64,000 nucleotides of DNA, taken from positions 83,744,354 to 83,808,353 of the forward strand of contig OZ018335.1 in the NCBI GenBank assembly GCA_963969495.1, read 5' to 3'. Made by a program: the position numbers and the translations under genes. Below the pieces are notes generated by a model, which ran no database searches, had not been told where the DNA came from, and saw only the letters and a list, made by a program, of their open reading frames with translations. Of this stretch, positions 44,175 to 56,169 are shown piece after piece (position 1 is the stretch's first letter; each line of letters starts with the position of its first letter). The DNA comes from Ceratothoa steindachneri (lineage: Eukaryota; Arthropoda; Malacostraca; Isopoda; Cymothoidae).

Positions 44175-46805
44175 CGCCGGCAACTCCCTAATAGTTGCCG
44201 TGTTCTTTATTCAAACATCCGTAGCCTTTACAAAATATTAAAGTACCTTACGTTTGCTGCCGCTAAATACGATGTTTTCTTTTGTTAAGAGACTCTTGTC
44301 TCTAATTTTGGACATATCTCTGAGCTATTAATACCCGATTTCTATAAACCCATACTTATTAGACGAGATTGCTTTCCTAGTGCATGTGGAATGGCACTGT
44401 ATATCATATCACGCAATAGTGCACAACACTTGACCAAGTTTGTTTCCTAGTGACATGAGATGCAGATTGTTAAATTATCTAGAGAATATAATAATCATTA
44501 TTTATTTAGTCTTTATAGGATTCCTAATGCTAGTCAGAATTTATATAAAGGGCCTTTTAACTGCCATGGCGCCAATACAATCAGTACATGTTAAAGCTTC
44601 ATTTATCTTTGCTAGAGATCTGAATGCACATCACAGAGATTGGTTGGATTCTGTATCTTCAACAAAAAGAAATGGTCTTGCTGCTTTTGATTTCTCGAAC
44701 TTTTCTGTTTGTGTACAACTAATTCGTGGACCTACACACAATTCTAGTAACTGCCATTATCTTATTTTAACTGGTGTTCAAAGAGTAGTTGAAGCTTATG
44801 TCCTTGCTCCCATTGGTACTTCTGACTATAATGCCTAAGTTGTCAAATTTGTGTTTGTCATTACTGTTCCTGATATGACCATCTCCCGTCAGGTTTATCT
44901 TAAGTCTTCGGTTAATTAGTGCAATGTTTGTCATCAAATTGAGAGAGTTCAGTGGAATGATATTTTCTAATCCAGTGACCCTGTTTCAACTCTTAATTCC
45001 TGTTTATTAATTTTCTACATAGAAGAACCCCATAAAAGATAATTAACTCACGTTTAAGGGATTAAGTCTAGTTTAATGATGACCTTAGGCAACCTTTAAG
45101 AGAGGAACAGGCAGCCAACGATCTTTAGAAACGAAACAGGTGTCAATTTCTATGGGACAACTATGTTCCTCTCAAAGCTGATGCTCAGAGAATTTATAAT
45201 GCAGCGAAACTGATTATAATTCTCCCTTGCAGGATGTTCTTGCTAGTGCCACTCAAACATTAGAATGGTGATCCTCTCTCTAGGCTTCCTTCTTTGGTCT
45301 GGATTTTAGTAAGCCTCCTCTTCATGAGTATAATGGTTCAGTGTCTTTTGATCCACTAAGAAAAGCTAATTTTCTCTCTAATATTTTCATTTACAAACAG
45401 AGCAACCAAGAATTATCCCCACCCTTTACTTGTTTTCCTTCACCAAATCTTGTCTCTGTTGCTTTGAAGAAATTCCTTTGGTATCTTGACACATATTGTG
45501 GGAGAGACGCAGATGTTTTTACCCTGTAATCTTTGAGAAGTGTGCCAGAGTTATAGCCCCTAAATTTGCCGTAATATTTAGTTCGCTCCTGAAGTCTAGT
45601 ATTTATACATCTGGTTGGCGTGAAGCAAACATCACACCCATTCCTAATTCAGCTTTAGTTAGCTCCAACTTCTCCCTCTGAGTACCACCCATTCCATTAC
45701 ACCTACCCTATCCAAGATCTTTGAGCGTGTTTTCACTAAGCGGCTATCCAAATACTGGGAAAACTTTACTTTATTACCTGATTCTCAATTTGGATTCCAT
45801 AAGGGTTTAGGAATTTTTGATGCACTGTTGATTCTGTCTCATGATTTTCAGTCTTTTCTTGACCGTGGATTTAAATCTAGAGTCGTTAGTATTAATTTGA
45901 GTTCTGCTTTCGACGTGGTCAACCATAAGCCTCTAATCAATAAGATGAAACTTGGTATTGGTGGAAATCTTCCTAAAATCTTCACGGATTTCTTAAATAA
46001 TAGATCTCAGTGTGCAATAGTTGATGGTATGTCCTCTGTTTCAGTTCCTCTTGTTTCTGGTATTCCAATGGGCAGCGTCCTTGCTTCTTTGTTTTTTATT
46101 ATTTTTCCTTCCAATATTTGCACACATCTTGAAAATAAGCGTGTAGCTTATTCCGTTGATACTACAATTTACTACTCTTTTAACTCTCCTTGTAACAGAG
46201 GTGAAGTTGCTGCCTCCTTCAACAGAAATTTGGCTAGATCACTTATTAGTGTCAACTTTGGGGCATGAAACTTAATGCTAACATAACGTATCCTATTACT
46301 ATCGGCAGATCCCGTATATCGGATCCACATCATCCTTGTTTGCATATTTCTGCTGAACAGGTTGAGGATGTTTCTAGTTTGCGTTTGATGGTGGTACCTT
46401 TTTACTCTTAGCTGACTTTTGAGAAGCACATCCGCTTTTTATCTTCTTCAATTGCCCGGAAGATGGGCTTACTTTCAAAATGCTTGAAAACATTTGTTCG
46501 TGACTCGACAGTAATAAAATCCTTTTATGCTTTTATCTTGCCTCATTTTGATTACTGTGCTCCTGTTTGGATTTATGTGGCTAACTCTAATTTGATATTG
46601 CTGGATAGAGCTTATCCTAATATCTCTACATTTAAGTCTCGATTAAATGTTTATTTTTTTACAGTAACTCCTTATTCATTATTTGGGCTTACTAATGGCC
46701 TGTTTCCTTTTTTTGCCTCTTCCTTTCTCCAGTACCCCTGGTATTTTGTATGAATTAAATTTCAATTCTATCTGTATCCCAGGGGAAGACTTTAGTAGCT
46801 CTATG

Positions 46806-46828
46806 ATAATAATAATAATAATAATAAT
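46806..46828 (+). repeat. (ATA)n tail of the LINE
   Basis: Seven ATA units and a partial one mark the 3-prime end of the upstream LINE. Confidence 0.9.
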
Positions 46829-46984
46829 TTAACTTTCTTCAATTTTATGTAATGAAAATCTCTTTTCTGACAGTGCTCGAAGTACCTTCTACCGCAACAC
46901 ACATCAAGAGTCCCCTATTTTTCTCTGAAGAGTAAGAATTGGTGTACTTTAGAGATATTTCACATCTTCTGTCCAATCTTGGAG

Positions 46985-47875
46985 TGGCATTAATACCAAA
47001 CTGAACATTGCAGACTGTTCATTGACAAAGGCAAGCCATCGTATAAATGTCCTCTCATGCACAACGGAAACCAGTTTTCCTCTGTACTGAAGAGGAAGTA
47101 TTAAGCGGTGCAGTCCGTATTGGAGAAAATTCGTCATTATCGGCCTGAGTGGTTGATATTTCTTCACATGAAGATAGTGAAATATTTGTTAGGACACCAC
47201 TCCAGGTTCATCAAGGAACCTTGCTTCCTGTTCATATGGGATAGATGGGACCTAACTCAGCATTACATGCATAAGTAATGGCCAGTACAGGAAGAATTGT
47301 TGCCTCGCAAAGCACGTAATAAATAACTATTTGGTGGACAGAGAGAGATAAGATACTATTCCTACCACTGCAAATCAAGTATGGATAGATTAAACAGTTC
47401 ACCAAAGCTCTGGACGAGGATGATGGCTGCTTCATTTACATGTGCCACGCATTCCAGGATTAAACATCGAGAAGTTGGAAGCTGGCATCTTTTACGGTCT
47501 TCAACTCCGTCAGCTCATCCGAGATCCAGATTTTGAAAACTCAATGAACGAAGTGGAACTGGAAGCATGAAAGCTTTTTATTCTAGACGTGAAGAACTTT
47601 CTTAGCACCAAGTAGGCCAGGAAATAAAGTGAAATTCTCACTAATATGCATTAAAATGCATTACAGTTTCCTGATAATCAGGGACCAATGAGCGATGAGG
47701 AAGGGAAGAGATTCCATTAGAATTCGAAAGAGAAGGAGACCCGGAGTGAGGCTAGCTGGGGGGGAATAATGATGTCCGATTTCTATTGGACCCTGAAGAG
47801 ATATCTCTACCGTGGAGCATTCTTGGAGTTCAAAGACACGCAACGTCATATCCAGATTTCTCAGCAATGATGACT
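46985..47875 (+). pseudogene. Unnamed transposase-like family 1, copy B (intronless, broken)
   Basis: Across several plus-strand frames the sequence parallels the better copy at 49803-51908. CRLFIDKGKPSYKCPLMHNG matches its WRLFIDSS block, and EWLIFLHMKIVKYLLG matches WLICGDLK-VVCLLLG. PCFLFIWDRWDLTQHYMHK matches PCFMCLWDSRADSLHYKQK, and KILFLPLQIKYG matches VLLLPLHIKLG. LNIEKLEAGIFYGLQLRQLI, DEEGKRFH and DFYWTLKRYL follow. The segment where the other copy has its second intron is continuous here. Stops and frameshifts are many. Function is unknown; see the other copy. Confidence 0.7.
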
Positions 47876-48684
47876 TAATATGCAATTTACATGTACTTAC
47901 CATTATTAATCTCAACTATTCAATGTACAGTCATCAATTTTTCTAACATTTAATTAATAAATTATGTTAGGCAATGATCGTTTTTTTTATCCTTAAAACC
48001 TACTTATGATGAAAAAATAAAAAATAACCGAAAATCTACAAAAAATGTAATTGATTTACTTATATGATGGTATTTTGTAAATATCGACTTAAAGCATAAA
48101 TCTTGCATGATCATATGAAACGGATTTCATTTCCGGATTAAGTAGTGCAAACTTATCAATGTAAACCAGTTGATAAATTTTAGAACACTTATAAGATTTC
48201 TTTTTGAAACCCGGTGTAATCATATAATTTATGCAAATTTTTCATAATTATACAGTTACATACATTTTATACGGAAGTTATCAAGCTTTTATATAAACAT
48301 TTCAAGGAGTTATCTGGTCTGACAAATCATGTAGCGGTCAAATGTGATTCATCTTATCGGGTAGTTCTGTATATTATTCCAAAGTTAGAAATATACTTTT
48401 AAATAATTTGGCCTTCATTTAGTACAACTCACTTTTTTAACAGGGCTGTTAGAATTCGAATGTGTAACTTCCAAATATTTAATTTCCTCAGGTTTTCATT
48501 GTTCCAACTCCCTCTCCGAACAGATGTTTGTTCTAGCAAATGTTTCCCTTCTCCATTTTTCATCCTTATTTTTCCATTTCATTCTTCATGGTCTTCCTCT
48601 TTCTTTCTTATGATTGTCAGTAAAGAACATTATCCTGCGACTCATTTTTAGTTTGATTACATAGGCCGCTTCTTGCTAGCTTAA
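47876..48684. other. Intergenic, nothing recognised
   Basis: AT-rich. A short C/T-rich patch at about 48500-48600 is low complexity. Confidence 0.45.
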
Positions 48685-48976
48685 TGTTGTCCATCGTTGC
48701 CGATGATGACGTCACTCCAAAATATGAATGAGCAATACATGAAGTGATAAGTTGCAGGATAACGTTTAAGGTGGAAAGTTGGTGTGCATTTTTTAATCCA
48801 CCTCATTGCTCTTCCCTGCTCAGTCCAGTGGCAATGAAATGATCCAGGATGACTGGAGCAGGTTTAAGTTACAGTGTTCTGCCGAAAAAAAAGTTCTATC
48901 TTGGACTATCGCCTAATGCACGAGCACCGTGCAGATTTGATCTTCAGGTTTACTCCTGAAGCCTTGGCCCTTCCAA
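48685..48976 (+). repeat. Dispersed repeat, copy 2
   Basis: Same repeat and orientation as 5586-5898, with clear similarity by eye across almost the whole length. No similarity was seen upstream of TGTTGTCCATCG, so that may be its true left edge. Confidence 0.7.
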
Positions 48977-49502
48977 AGGCTCTACAAGGCAGTGGGGTTG
49001 GCCAAGTTATACCTCCGGCACTTGTTCATTAGACGTCCCTTCAGTTGAAGGTAGGGGGACCATGAGCAGTTAGTACGTCAATACTTAGACCACAAAGTGG
49101 GAAATACTTACTTTGTTAAAGCTTAGTTTAAACAAAGATATTGTATTCTTGTCGCGGTTTGTTATAAGGTGTCATTGATTTCCTTCAACGACGTATTGAG
49201 TTTGCTAATTTGATTCGACTAGACGCTAAGTTTAATATTTGGAAAATATTTTTAACGTTTAGCTTTATATCATTTACTTTCCTTATCTATATATATTTTT
49301 TTAATTTCTGAGTATCGATCTCAATTTTCTTTTATTTTTGACTGAAAAAAACATTGGTAGAGTAAAATCTCTGTTATTGTTCTTTACATAGAAAAATAAT
49401 CTTGTAATTTTACGAGTCAACTTGTTATCGAATATTTATGATTTTGCTATCTATGGCATGAATGACTTCAAAAGTAAATGTGTGTTCATTTGGTACTATT
49501 AA

Positions 49503-49627
49503 TTATAACACTAGTCTGCGTCAAAAATGTTCCTGAGTGTTTCATAGGTCATTTTTAATGGAATTTGTCTTTTAAATCCAAATCAAGCATTCATATTGCT
49601 CAATCAGGTCTAGTTTTTAAGATACAG
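49503..49627 (+). repeat. Terminal inverted repeat, left arm (family 1)
   Basis: Pairs with 52082-52215 in inverted orientation; aligned by eye with a few gaps. Preceded by TTAA at 49499-49502. Confidence 0.75.
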
Positions 49628-49802
49628 ACCAAGCTCCATAGATGGCGTTAGAGAGCTCACTCTCCAACTAAGTGTTGGTTTTTTAATCCATGACTTTTCT
49701 CATCTATGAACAGTGTTTAAAGTGTATTTATAAAACTTTATTTATCTTTGTGAATTTTTTTGCAGGCAAATACATTAGCAAAACTCCTTATATTTTATAA
49801 AA

Positions 49803-51908
49803 ATGAATAGAAAGTGTAAAAACAGTCCTGATAGATTTTGTTTTGTTTGTGGAAAGGTATCTTTTAGTGACCAGCAATGCGCTATAACGCCGTTAGTAAA
49901 GTTCCTTTACAATGCATATTTCAGAATAAAGCTAGTGATCAGACCAAAACTTTGCTCCACATATGTGCTGCAAAGCCAGCCTTAAGACGCTGGAGTGAGG
50001 GCAAAACGAACTGTTTGTCATTTGGTGTACTGAAGGTGTGGAGAGAAGGCAAGGACCACATTACAGACTGCTATTTTTGAATGACAAATCTTAAAGGTGA
50101 GATAATTACCTTAACAATATAGTCCTTGACAAATCTAGAAATGTTTATACAAATCTTTTGGTAGCCTATTAAAATTGTAATTGTGTATAAAAATAGTGTA
50201 TTATGCTGGTAGAAAAATTGTGGTTAAATTGTATATAAAAATTGATTGTATTTAAAAATTGTAAATTTACCTGGTATGAAAAATGGGTATAAAAATGTGG
50301 AAACGAGGGTCGAGTGAATTAAAAGTATGTAAATTAAGTATGTGAAACTTTTTTCAGGTGTCAATAAGAAGAACAAACACACTGTAGTCTATCCTGATGT
50401 TCCTTCTGCCATTAAACCACAACCACATGTTCCAGGAGTTCCAGTTCCTTCTCCACCTAAAAATATGAGCTACAAGACAATATAGAAAATATAGAAGTGA
50501 ATGACACTGACACTTCAGTGACATATCAGCCTACGTCTACAATGACTTTGCCAATTAAATGACTTGACTAGAGATCTTGGTCTTTCTAAAGAAAACGCAC
50601 AACTTCTTGCATCCCGTCTTAGTGAGAGCAACCTCCTCTCTCAAGAAACTACATACTTTTGGTTCAGAAATAGAGACGAAAAGTTTCGAAAGTTCTTTGC
50701 AGTTGATTCTTGCAGCTCTTTGGTGTATTGCAATGAAGTAAAAGGTTTAATTGAGGCACTTGGTGTTGCTTACCAACCAAGTGAATGGAGGCTCTTTATT
50801 GATTCTTCTAGCAGAAGTTTGAAGGCAGCACTCTCAAATATTGGCAATAAAATGGCATCTGTACCTATTGGCCATTCAGTTCCGTTAACAGAAAGCTACG
50901 AAAATATGAAAGTATTGATTAATACAATCAAGTACTCTAACCAGAACTGGTTAATATGTGGTGATCTCAAGGTAAGATATATTTTACTTTATTCAACTTG
51001 TTAAATATTTCAAGGAATGTTTGTTTCTAAATACCAATGATAGAAAGATATTATACACATAGTAGTTTCTCCCTACCCCTAATAAACTTAGTGAAAATTG
51101 CCTATGCAAAAAATAGAAGTTTTTAGAAACCATGTACATCAATATGCATCAATACGTTTTCTTTCAGGTTGTGTGCCTTCTTCTTGGTATGCAAGGAGGC
51201 TACACAAAATATCCATGCTTCATGTGCTTATGGGATAGTCGGGCGGATAGTCTTCACTATAAGCAAAAAGACTGGCCATCTCGAGAGGCATTCCAAATTG
51301 GCTGCCACAATGTGGTAGCTCAACCTCTAGTCCCTCCCAAAAATGTTTTACTGCTTCCTCTTCATATAAAGCTTGGCCTGATGATGAACTTTGTCAAAGC
51401 ACTGAATAAAAAAGGCCAAGCTTTTAAGTATCTACTGCAAAAATTCCCACAGATCAGTGATGCTAAGCTCCATGCAGGCATATTTGATGGTCCCTAAATT
51501 AGAACTCTGTTAAAGGACGAGCATTTTTACACCAATATGGAAGCCAGTGAACAAGAAGCATGGCGAGCGTTTAGTAAAGTAATCGACGGTTTTCTGGGAA
51601 ATAAAAGAAGCTCAGAATATATCTCACATGTAAATGAGCTTATAAAAAGCTTCGAAAAAATGGGAGCTTGCATGTCGATAAAAATGCATTTTATCCAGCC
51701 ACATCTTGACTATTTTTCGGCAAACTGTGGAGATTATAGCGAAGTACAAGGAGAAAGATTTCACCAAGACATAAAGACGATGGAGACAAGATATCAAGGA
51801 CGCTGGGACATCAATATGTTAGCCTACTATTGCTGGTGTTTTAAACGCGACGAACCAACATCGCTTCACAAGCGGAAGTCATCAAGGACTTCTTTTCTTG
51901 GAAAATAG
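49803..51908 (+). pseudogene. Unnamed transposase-like family 1, copy A (three exons, lightly broken)
   Basis: Exon 1 is 49803-50096: MNRKCKNSPDRFCFVCGKVSF, a CX2C head, then a frameshift near 49890 and KDHITDCYF. Exon 2 is 50358-50971 and ends WLICGDLK. Exon 3 is 51168-51908 and starts VVCLLLGMQGGYTKY. Splice signals are consensus: AAAG/GTGAGA, TTTTTTCAG, AAG/GTAAGA and CTTTCAG. Conserved-looking blocks are LFIDSS, CGDLK, KYPCFMCLWDSR, LPLHIKLGLM, KMHFIQPHLDYF and QGERFHQDI. The Asp, Asp and Glu in LFIDSS, CGDLK and GERFHQD could be a DDE triad, which is inference. Defects are a TGA before MTNLKG, a frame change near 50490-50565 and a TAA at 51495. I recall similar multi-copy uncharacterised proteins in arthropods but no accepted name. 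Confidence 0.75.
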
Positions 51909-52081
51909 TTTCTTTGCACTCTTGGGTAAGCTCATAAGTAGTCTGTAAGTTTAAAATTAATTAGAAGAAAGTCGAATTGAGTCGGTATTTTTTTATTACA
52001 AGTAATTGTAGATTATCAAATAACTTTTATATAAATAAGGGATTTTTTCAAAAATGGCCCTTTTCTAAAAACAATAGTGCG

Positions 52082-52215
52082 CTGTATCTCAAAAACCAGA
52101 CCTGATTAAGCAAAATGAATGTCTTATTTCAATTTAGGAGAACAACTTTGTCAGGAATCACTAAAGAAAACCGCAGGAACAGAAATCTATTTTCGAACGC
52201 AGCCCTGTGTAATAA
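52082..52215 (-). repeat. Terminal inverted repeat, right arm (family 1)
   Basis: Inverted counterpart of 49503-49627, followed by TTAA at 52216-52219. Confidence 0.75.
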
Positions 52216-52219
52216 TTAA

Positions 52220-53639
52220 CATTACCATATATAGTTTTTTAATATGTCTATTTTAGGCCTTATCTCTTGAATTTATAGAGGTAAGTAATTTTTCTCTATT
52301 TAAATAAATGTCTTAAAAAGCAACATTTCAATATTTTTATAATTAATTTTTTCACTGTATCCTCCAATCTAACACACAAATGAAATCATTTAGATATCTT
52401 ACATTAGTTTCTAATGCACAGAAATTCGCCTTTTCTCTCTGCCATTACATATAGGTTTAACGTTATTTCATTTATTCTTTTTATTTAGTTTTGGTATTCA
52501 ACCAAATTATCTATTCCATAATATTTATTTTCTTGTAATGTTGTTACTTTTAAACTGACTTTCTTTTGCCCCCAAATAAAATAATATTATAATGAAAGGC
52601 CTATTTTTTTCATTTTCCTCCTGGACGATGCCTCCTGAACTTATTCTTACAATTATGAATTTAATCAAGTTATATGTACTAAACTTTCTCAATTGATTCA
52701 GCCAACTTGCGAAAATGCGAGTTTGAAAGAACGGTTAAATTATTTAAGTGCTTAAGAAACTCCGACCTGAAACCATTCTAGTCTGGGAGCAAATTTGATT
52801 ACAAAGTTATTCAGTATGGCCCCCAAAATTTTAAATAAATTTTCTTAGGTTATATAAAAAGAACCATTAAGGAGAAGTTTGCTACTCTATATAATGGCAT
52901 AATTGGCAGATTATATCGATACTTTTAACTTTGGTGGGAAGATTCGGATTAGTATGGGACGTCTGCCTTTAAGGCCAAGAATTAGTGAAACCATAACGGC
53001 ATAATAGAGTTAGGAAATCTTAACCCTTTTTCTTACTTAAGGTTATTACTACTGGGCTTCGTTGCTAAACTGATGTAGGATCGGTGAACCGCACACACTT
53101 TCGACCAGACAAGTGAATACGCATAAAGATCAGAACGACCTTTGCTAACAACATCAAAGACCAAAGTGGCCTGCTCTCTTGGGCGGCTCGGGTGTTGTAG
53201 CTCTGCATGCCTCTGTCACCAGTCATGGTGAATCTTTTCGGGACTAGTGGGAGGGGGGCAGTCGTTTTGCCTCAGGGTTTTGTAAATATGATTGGCCTAG
53301 GGGGTAGGGGAACTTGTATCCCCAAATGCAAGTCTCCGGAACCGAGAAGTGAGTGGTTATGTTGCGCTGTGAACACGTGAAGGGAATAATAGCGGTGCGC
53401 CAATGGCCAGTATGCTTAAAGGTCTGTGCAGTGGCATTATCAGCAGATTAGATGAGCATTAACGTATGTGCCAAATGGAGTGGGGGTGGGGAGCAACGAA
53501 AGAGGGCCCTGAAGGTTTTTTCTCAGTGTTCGCTGAGATCGAACCCGGACCTCGTCTCTGGAATCCGGTGGCTTATTCACTTGCTCCTCCACCCCAGCCC
53601 ATTTCCTCGGCTTGGTCCTCTTTCTCAAAAATAGAGTTC
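52220..53639. other. Intergenic, nothing recognised
   Basis: AT-rich to about 53050, then more GC-balanced with short open frames on both strands (53440-53634). No motif I can name. Confidence 0.4.
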
Positions 53640-54125
53640 TGCTCTCCCTGGTACTGGGCAGGTACGTGCCTGGTAGCCAAACAGACCAGCCTGTTTATTG
53701 CCTCTACTATATGCTCCAGTATTTGGTAGCCGTTTGCTACTTAATTGCTTACTAGGTACCTGGTAGTAGTTACCTCGAATCTCCTTACCCGTTCGGGACT
53801 TACCTGCTACCGCCACCCCTGTATTTACCTGGTACCTTCCAAATACCTTCACTAGTTACTTTTAATTCTTTTTGTACCTATCAGAGGAGCACCTGGAATC
53901 TGAAAGTCTATCAACCACGATTTACCTTCTTTCCCTCTAGTATTTACTCGCTACCAAACCAGTACCACATGTTAACCAACCAACAGTTAACTACGTAGCT
54001 ACTTACCGGATACTTACTGTTGTATTAAACGTTAGTGGTTGTACTTACTCTGTAACACCCTGTACTAGCCGCTACTTATTCGTCACCTATATTTATGAGT
54101 ACCTCAGCCAATATCTGATTTAAGC
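53640..54125. repeat. Degenerate repeat rich in TACCTGGTA-like words
   Basis: Words such as GTACCTGGTA, TTACCTGGTACC, TACCTGCTACC, TATTTGGTAGCC and CGCTACCAAACC recur at irregular 15-40 base spacing in both orientations. It looks like a decayed short-unit satellite with a partly palindromic core. Confidence 0.45.
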
Positions 54126-54484
54126 ACACCTTGTACTTCCCTCATTACTGACAGTATTTTAAAGCAAATAAAGACTTTACTAAATAAATATTTCAAAATT
54201 ATAGATTTATGTAATATAAAACCATTTAAGTAAATTTAAATTAACTTAGAAAAATTCTTTAGTAGTGACTTGCGAGGTGTGTAATAGTATTTTGGCTATT
54301 GATAATCCATTATCATCACTTATAATGCTCGTTTTGTCTTTATTTTATTACTATTTGTTCGGCCCTGACGATGTAAACACGATGCGCCTGGCATTCATTA
54401 TAGGTTCTTTTTCTTTGTCTCATTCCTAATATATTCCTCTCAGAGTAGATCCAATTGTGAATCGTTACAAAAGGAAGCAATAAC

Positions 54485-55407
54485 ATGGCTGAAATCAATC
54501 CTCTAAAAATGCAAAGGATAAAGAAAGAGTTGGATGAGTCGCACTTTGAGTACGATGGTACTGCGTCTTGAAAACATCACTCTAAGCGTTCTAATACGAA
54601 AAGAACACAACAGTTTTCCCCAGAAATCCAGGGTAACTTTGATAACTATCCCCAACAAGTCGATTAGAACATTGGAAAAGAAAAAGGACTGTCAAAGTTT
54701 CTCATCAGAAAGTTAGCGCAGGGGACATCGGCCACTACGCATACAAGATGAGAGAGAGAGACGATTTCTGTGGCAAAAGATGAAGGACCATCAGAAGGAA
54801 CGTCCTGAGAAGCAAGCAAAAAACTGAAGCATCCACAAGCCTGGCATGCTTTGATTCTTTTCCGACGATGATAATTTCTGCTAGGGCTAGGTGGTGTACT
54901 AGCAAAACAACAACTGCCTAACTGTGCCCCACAACGATATACCGATAGTCAAAAAGTCAAGTTCTCCGTCCACATACATCATGGTGTTAAGGTACTGATT
55001 ATGCCCTCGTCGATCTTCCTGGTGTGCCTTAAAGTCAATATTTAGGGGTACATTAAGTGCTTGGATTGATTATTATTGCTCTAGATCAAGTAATTGGCCG
55101 CTAAGAGGCCGTTACCGTGCCACACAAGCAGGAGAACTGAGTTTTGGTTGTCAGATATTTTCTTTTATCAAATTACTCTAAACATCTCAACTCCCAACTC
55201 TCCAAACTGCAATCCTATGGACTATTATTTATGGAGAATATATGAAAGAGAGCTAAACAGTACCAGTGTACCATCAAAGTGGAACTTAGGTCTAAGTTCA
55301 CCTCAGTCTTTATCCAGTAAAACAGTGTGACTTTTGCAATGACCTGTATCATGTTCCGCTGCCGCTTTGTACAAGTGGTTGAGGCCGACGCCGATTTGTT
55401 TCAATGA
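54485..55407 (+). pseudogene. mariner-type transposase relic
   Basis: Plus-strand pieces in several frames read MAEINPLKMQRIKKEL (start region), KVKFSVHIHHGVKVL-PSSIFLVCLKVNI, NSPNCNPMDYYLWRIYEREL near 55190-55255, and a C-terminal RFVQVVEADADLFQ ending at 55407. The NP-x-DYYLW block is the third catalytic motif of mariner-type transposases that use Asp rather than Glu there. The first two catalytic blocks are heavily decayed. Terminal repeats were not identified. Confidence 0.75.
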
Positions 55408-55965
55408 AATAAATGCTACGATTATTTAGACCTTCAATATGTAGCTTAGGTAGATTTTTCTGTATGAATGAACTCTATGTTAGTCTATGTTATATTGGAG
55501 CTATGCGACAAATTACCCAACACCCCTTGTATGATTGATGCTACTAATTATCAACTAGGAGTAAAAAATCAAATTTGCTCCCAGTTAGCTCTAAGCATGA
55601 GAGAACAAGATACACCAGGGGTCTATTCCCCCATCAGGTTTTTGCGTGGGTTTCTAAGATACTCCAAAATAAGGGGCCCTATAAAGTATATTTATGCTCC
55701 ACACAGCATGCACTCTACTCTGGTCTACAGACACCATTCATGAAAGTTTTAAAGTGGAGAAATTGAAATAACTTAAAACCTAAAGGTTTAGAGCCGGCAC
55801 TCTTTATGACCTTCTCCCAAAAAGAGCCACTTAAAGGCCTAAAATATAAGAATACATTAACTAAGCTCTTATCACATTAATTTACATTTGGCCTTAATAT
55901 AAACAGAAAAATTTATAATAGTACCTTGTCAGTCTAAATGGCTTATTAATTTATTGAGTAAGTTT
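55408..55965. other. Intergenic, nothing recognised
   Basis: Open frames of 91 and 63 codons (55468-55743, 55575-55766) show no known motif. Confidence 0.4.
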
Positions 55966-56100
55966 TAAGGAAACATTAAAAATGAGGAATTTGAAGACAA
56001 TTCACCAAAGTTTCTAAAATTTATTTGAAAAACACCATATGTAAATTTTGATTGAGATATATCAACATTTAGAGGTGGCTCAATGGCTCCAAAATTCCTC
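55966..56100 (-). repeat. Inverted repeat, left arm (family 2)
   Basis: Similar in reverse orientation to 57655-57790 over at least 110 bases, roughly three quarters identical by eye. Confidence 0.7.
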
Positions 56101-56169
56101 TCAGATGAGGACGAAATACATAGAAATAAACTGCAGGGGCCCGTATACTGAGTATAGTTGATTAAACTG

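Larger units (their letters stand above)
44133..46828 (+). mobile_element. Jockey/CR1-group LINE with 2A-like start, near-complete ORF2 (broken)
   Basis: ATG at 44133 opens MAFVYGDVERNPGPRR, a 2A-like motif, and the endonuclease follows at once (LYSNIRSLYKI, then a stop at 44286, then ETLVS). More EN blocks are FARDLNAHHRDWLDS, RGPTHNSSNCHYLILTGV and PIGTSDYN at 44584-44838. RT blocks include WREANITPIPN, SINLSSAFDVVNHK, LVSGIPMGSVLASLFFIIF and YSVDTTIYYSF, the last replacing YADDT, at 45600-46200. The C-terminal tail is at 46463-46753. The 3-prime end is an (ATA)n run at 46806-46828, a typical microsatellite tail. Frames break repeatedly. This is a different family from the CR1 copies. Confidence 0.88.
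49499..52219 (+). mobile_element. TIR transposon encoding unnamed family 1, with flanking TTAA
   Basis: The left end reads TTAA then TTATAACACTAGTCTGCG. The right end, read on the other strand, is TTAA then TTATTACACAGGGCTGCG. Similarity of the two arms continues for about 125-135 bp and is strongest at the inner ends (AATCAGGTCT-GTTTTT-AGATACAG, 49601-49627 and 52082-52108). Between them lies a three-exon gene. TTAA target duplications are known for piggyBac and Kolobok superfamilies. I could not place the protein in either, so the superfamily is open. Size between the TTAA sites is about 2.7 kb. Confidence 0.75.
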
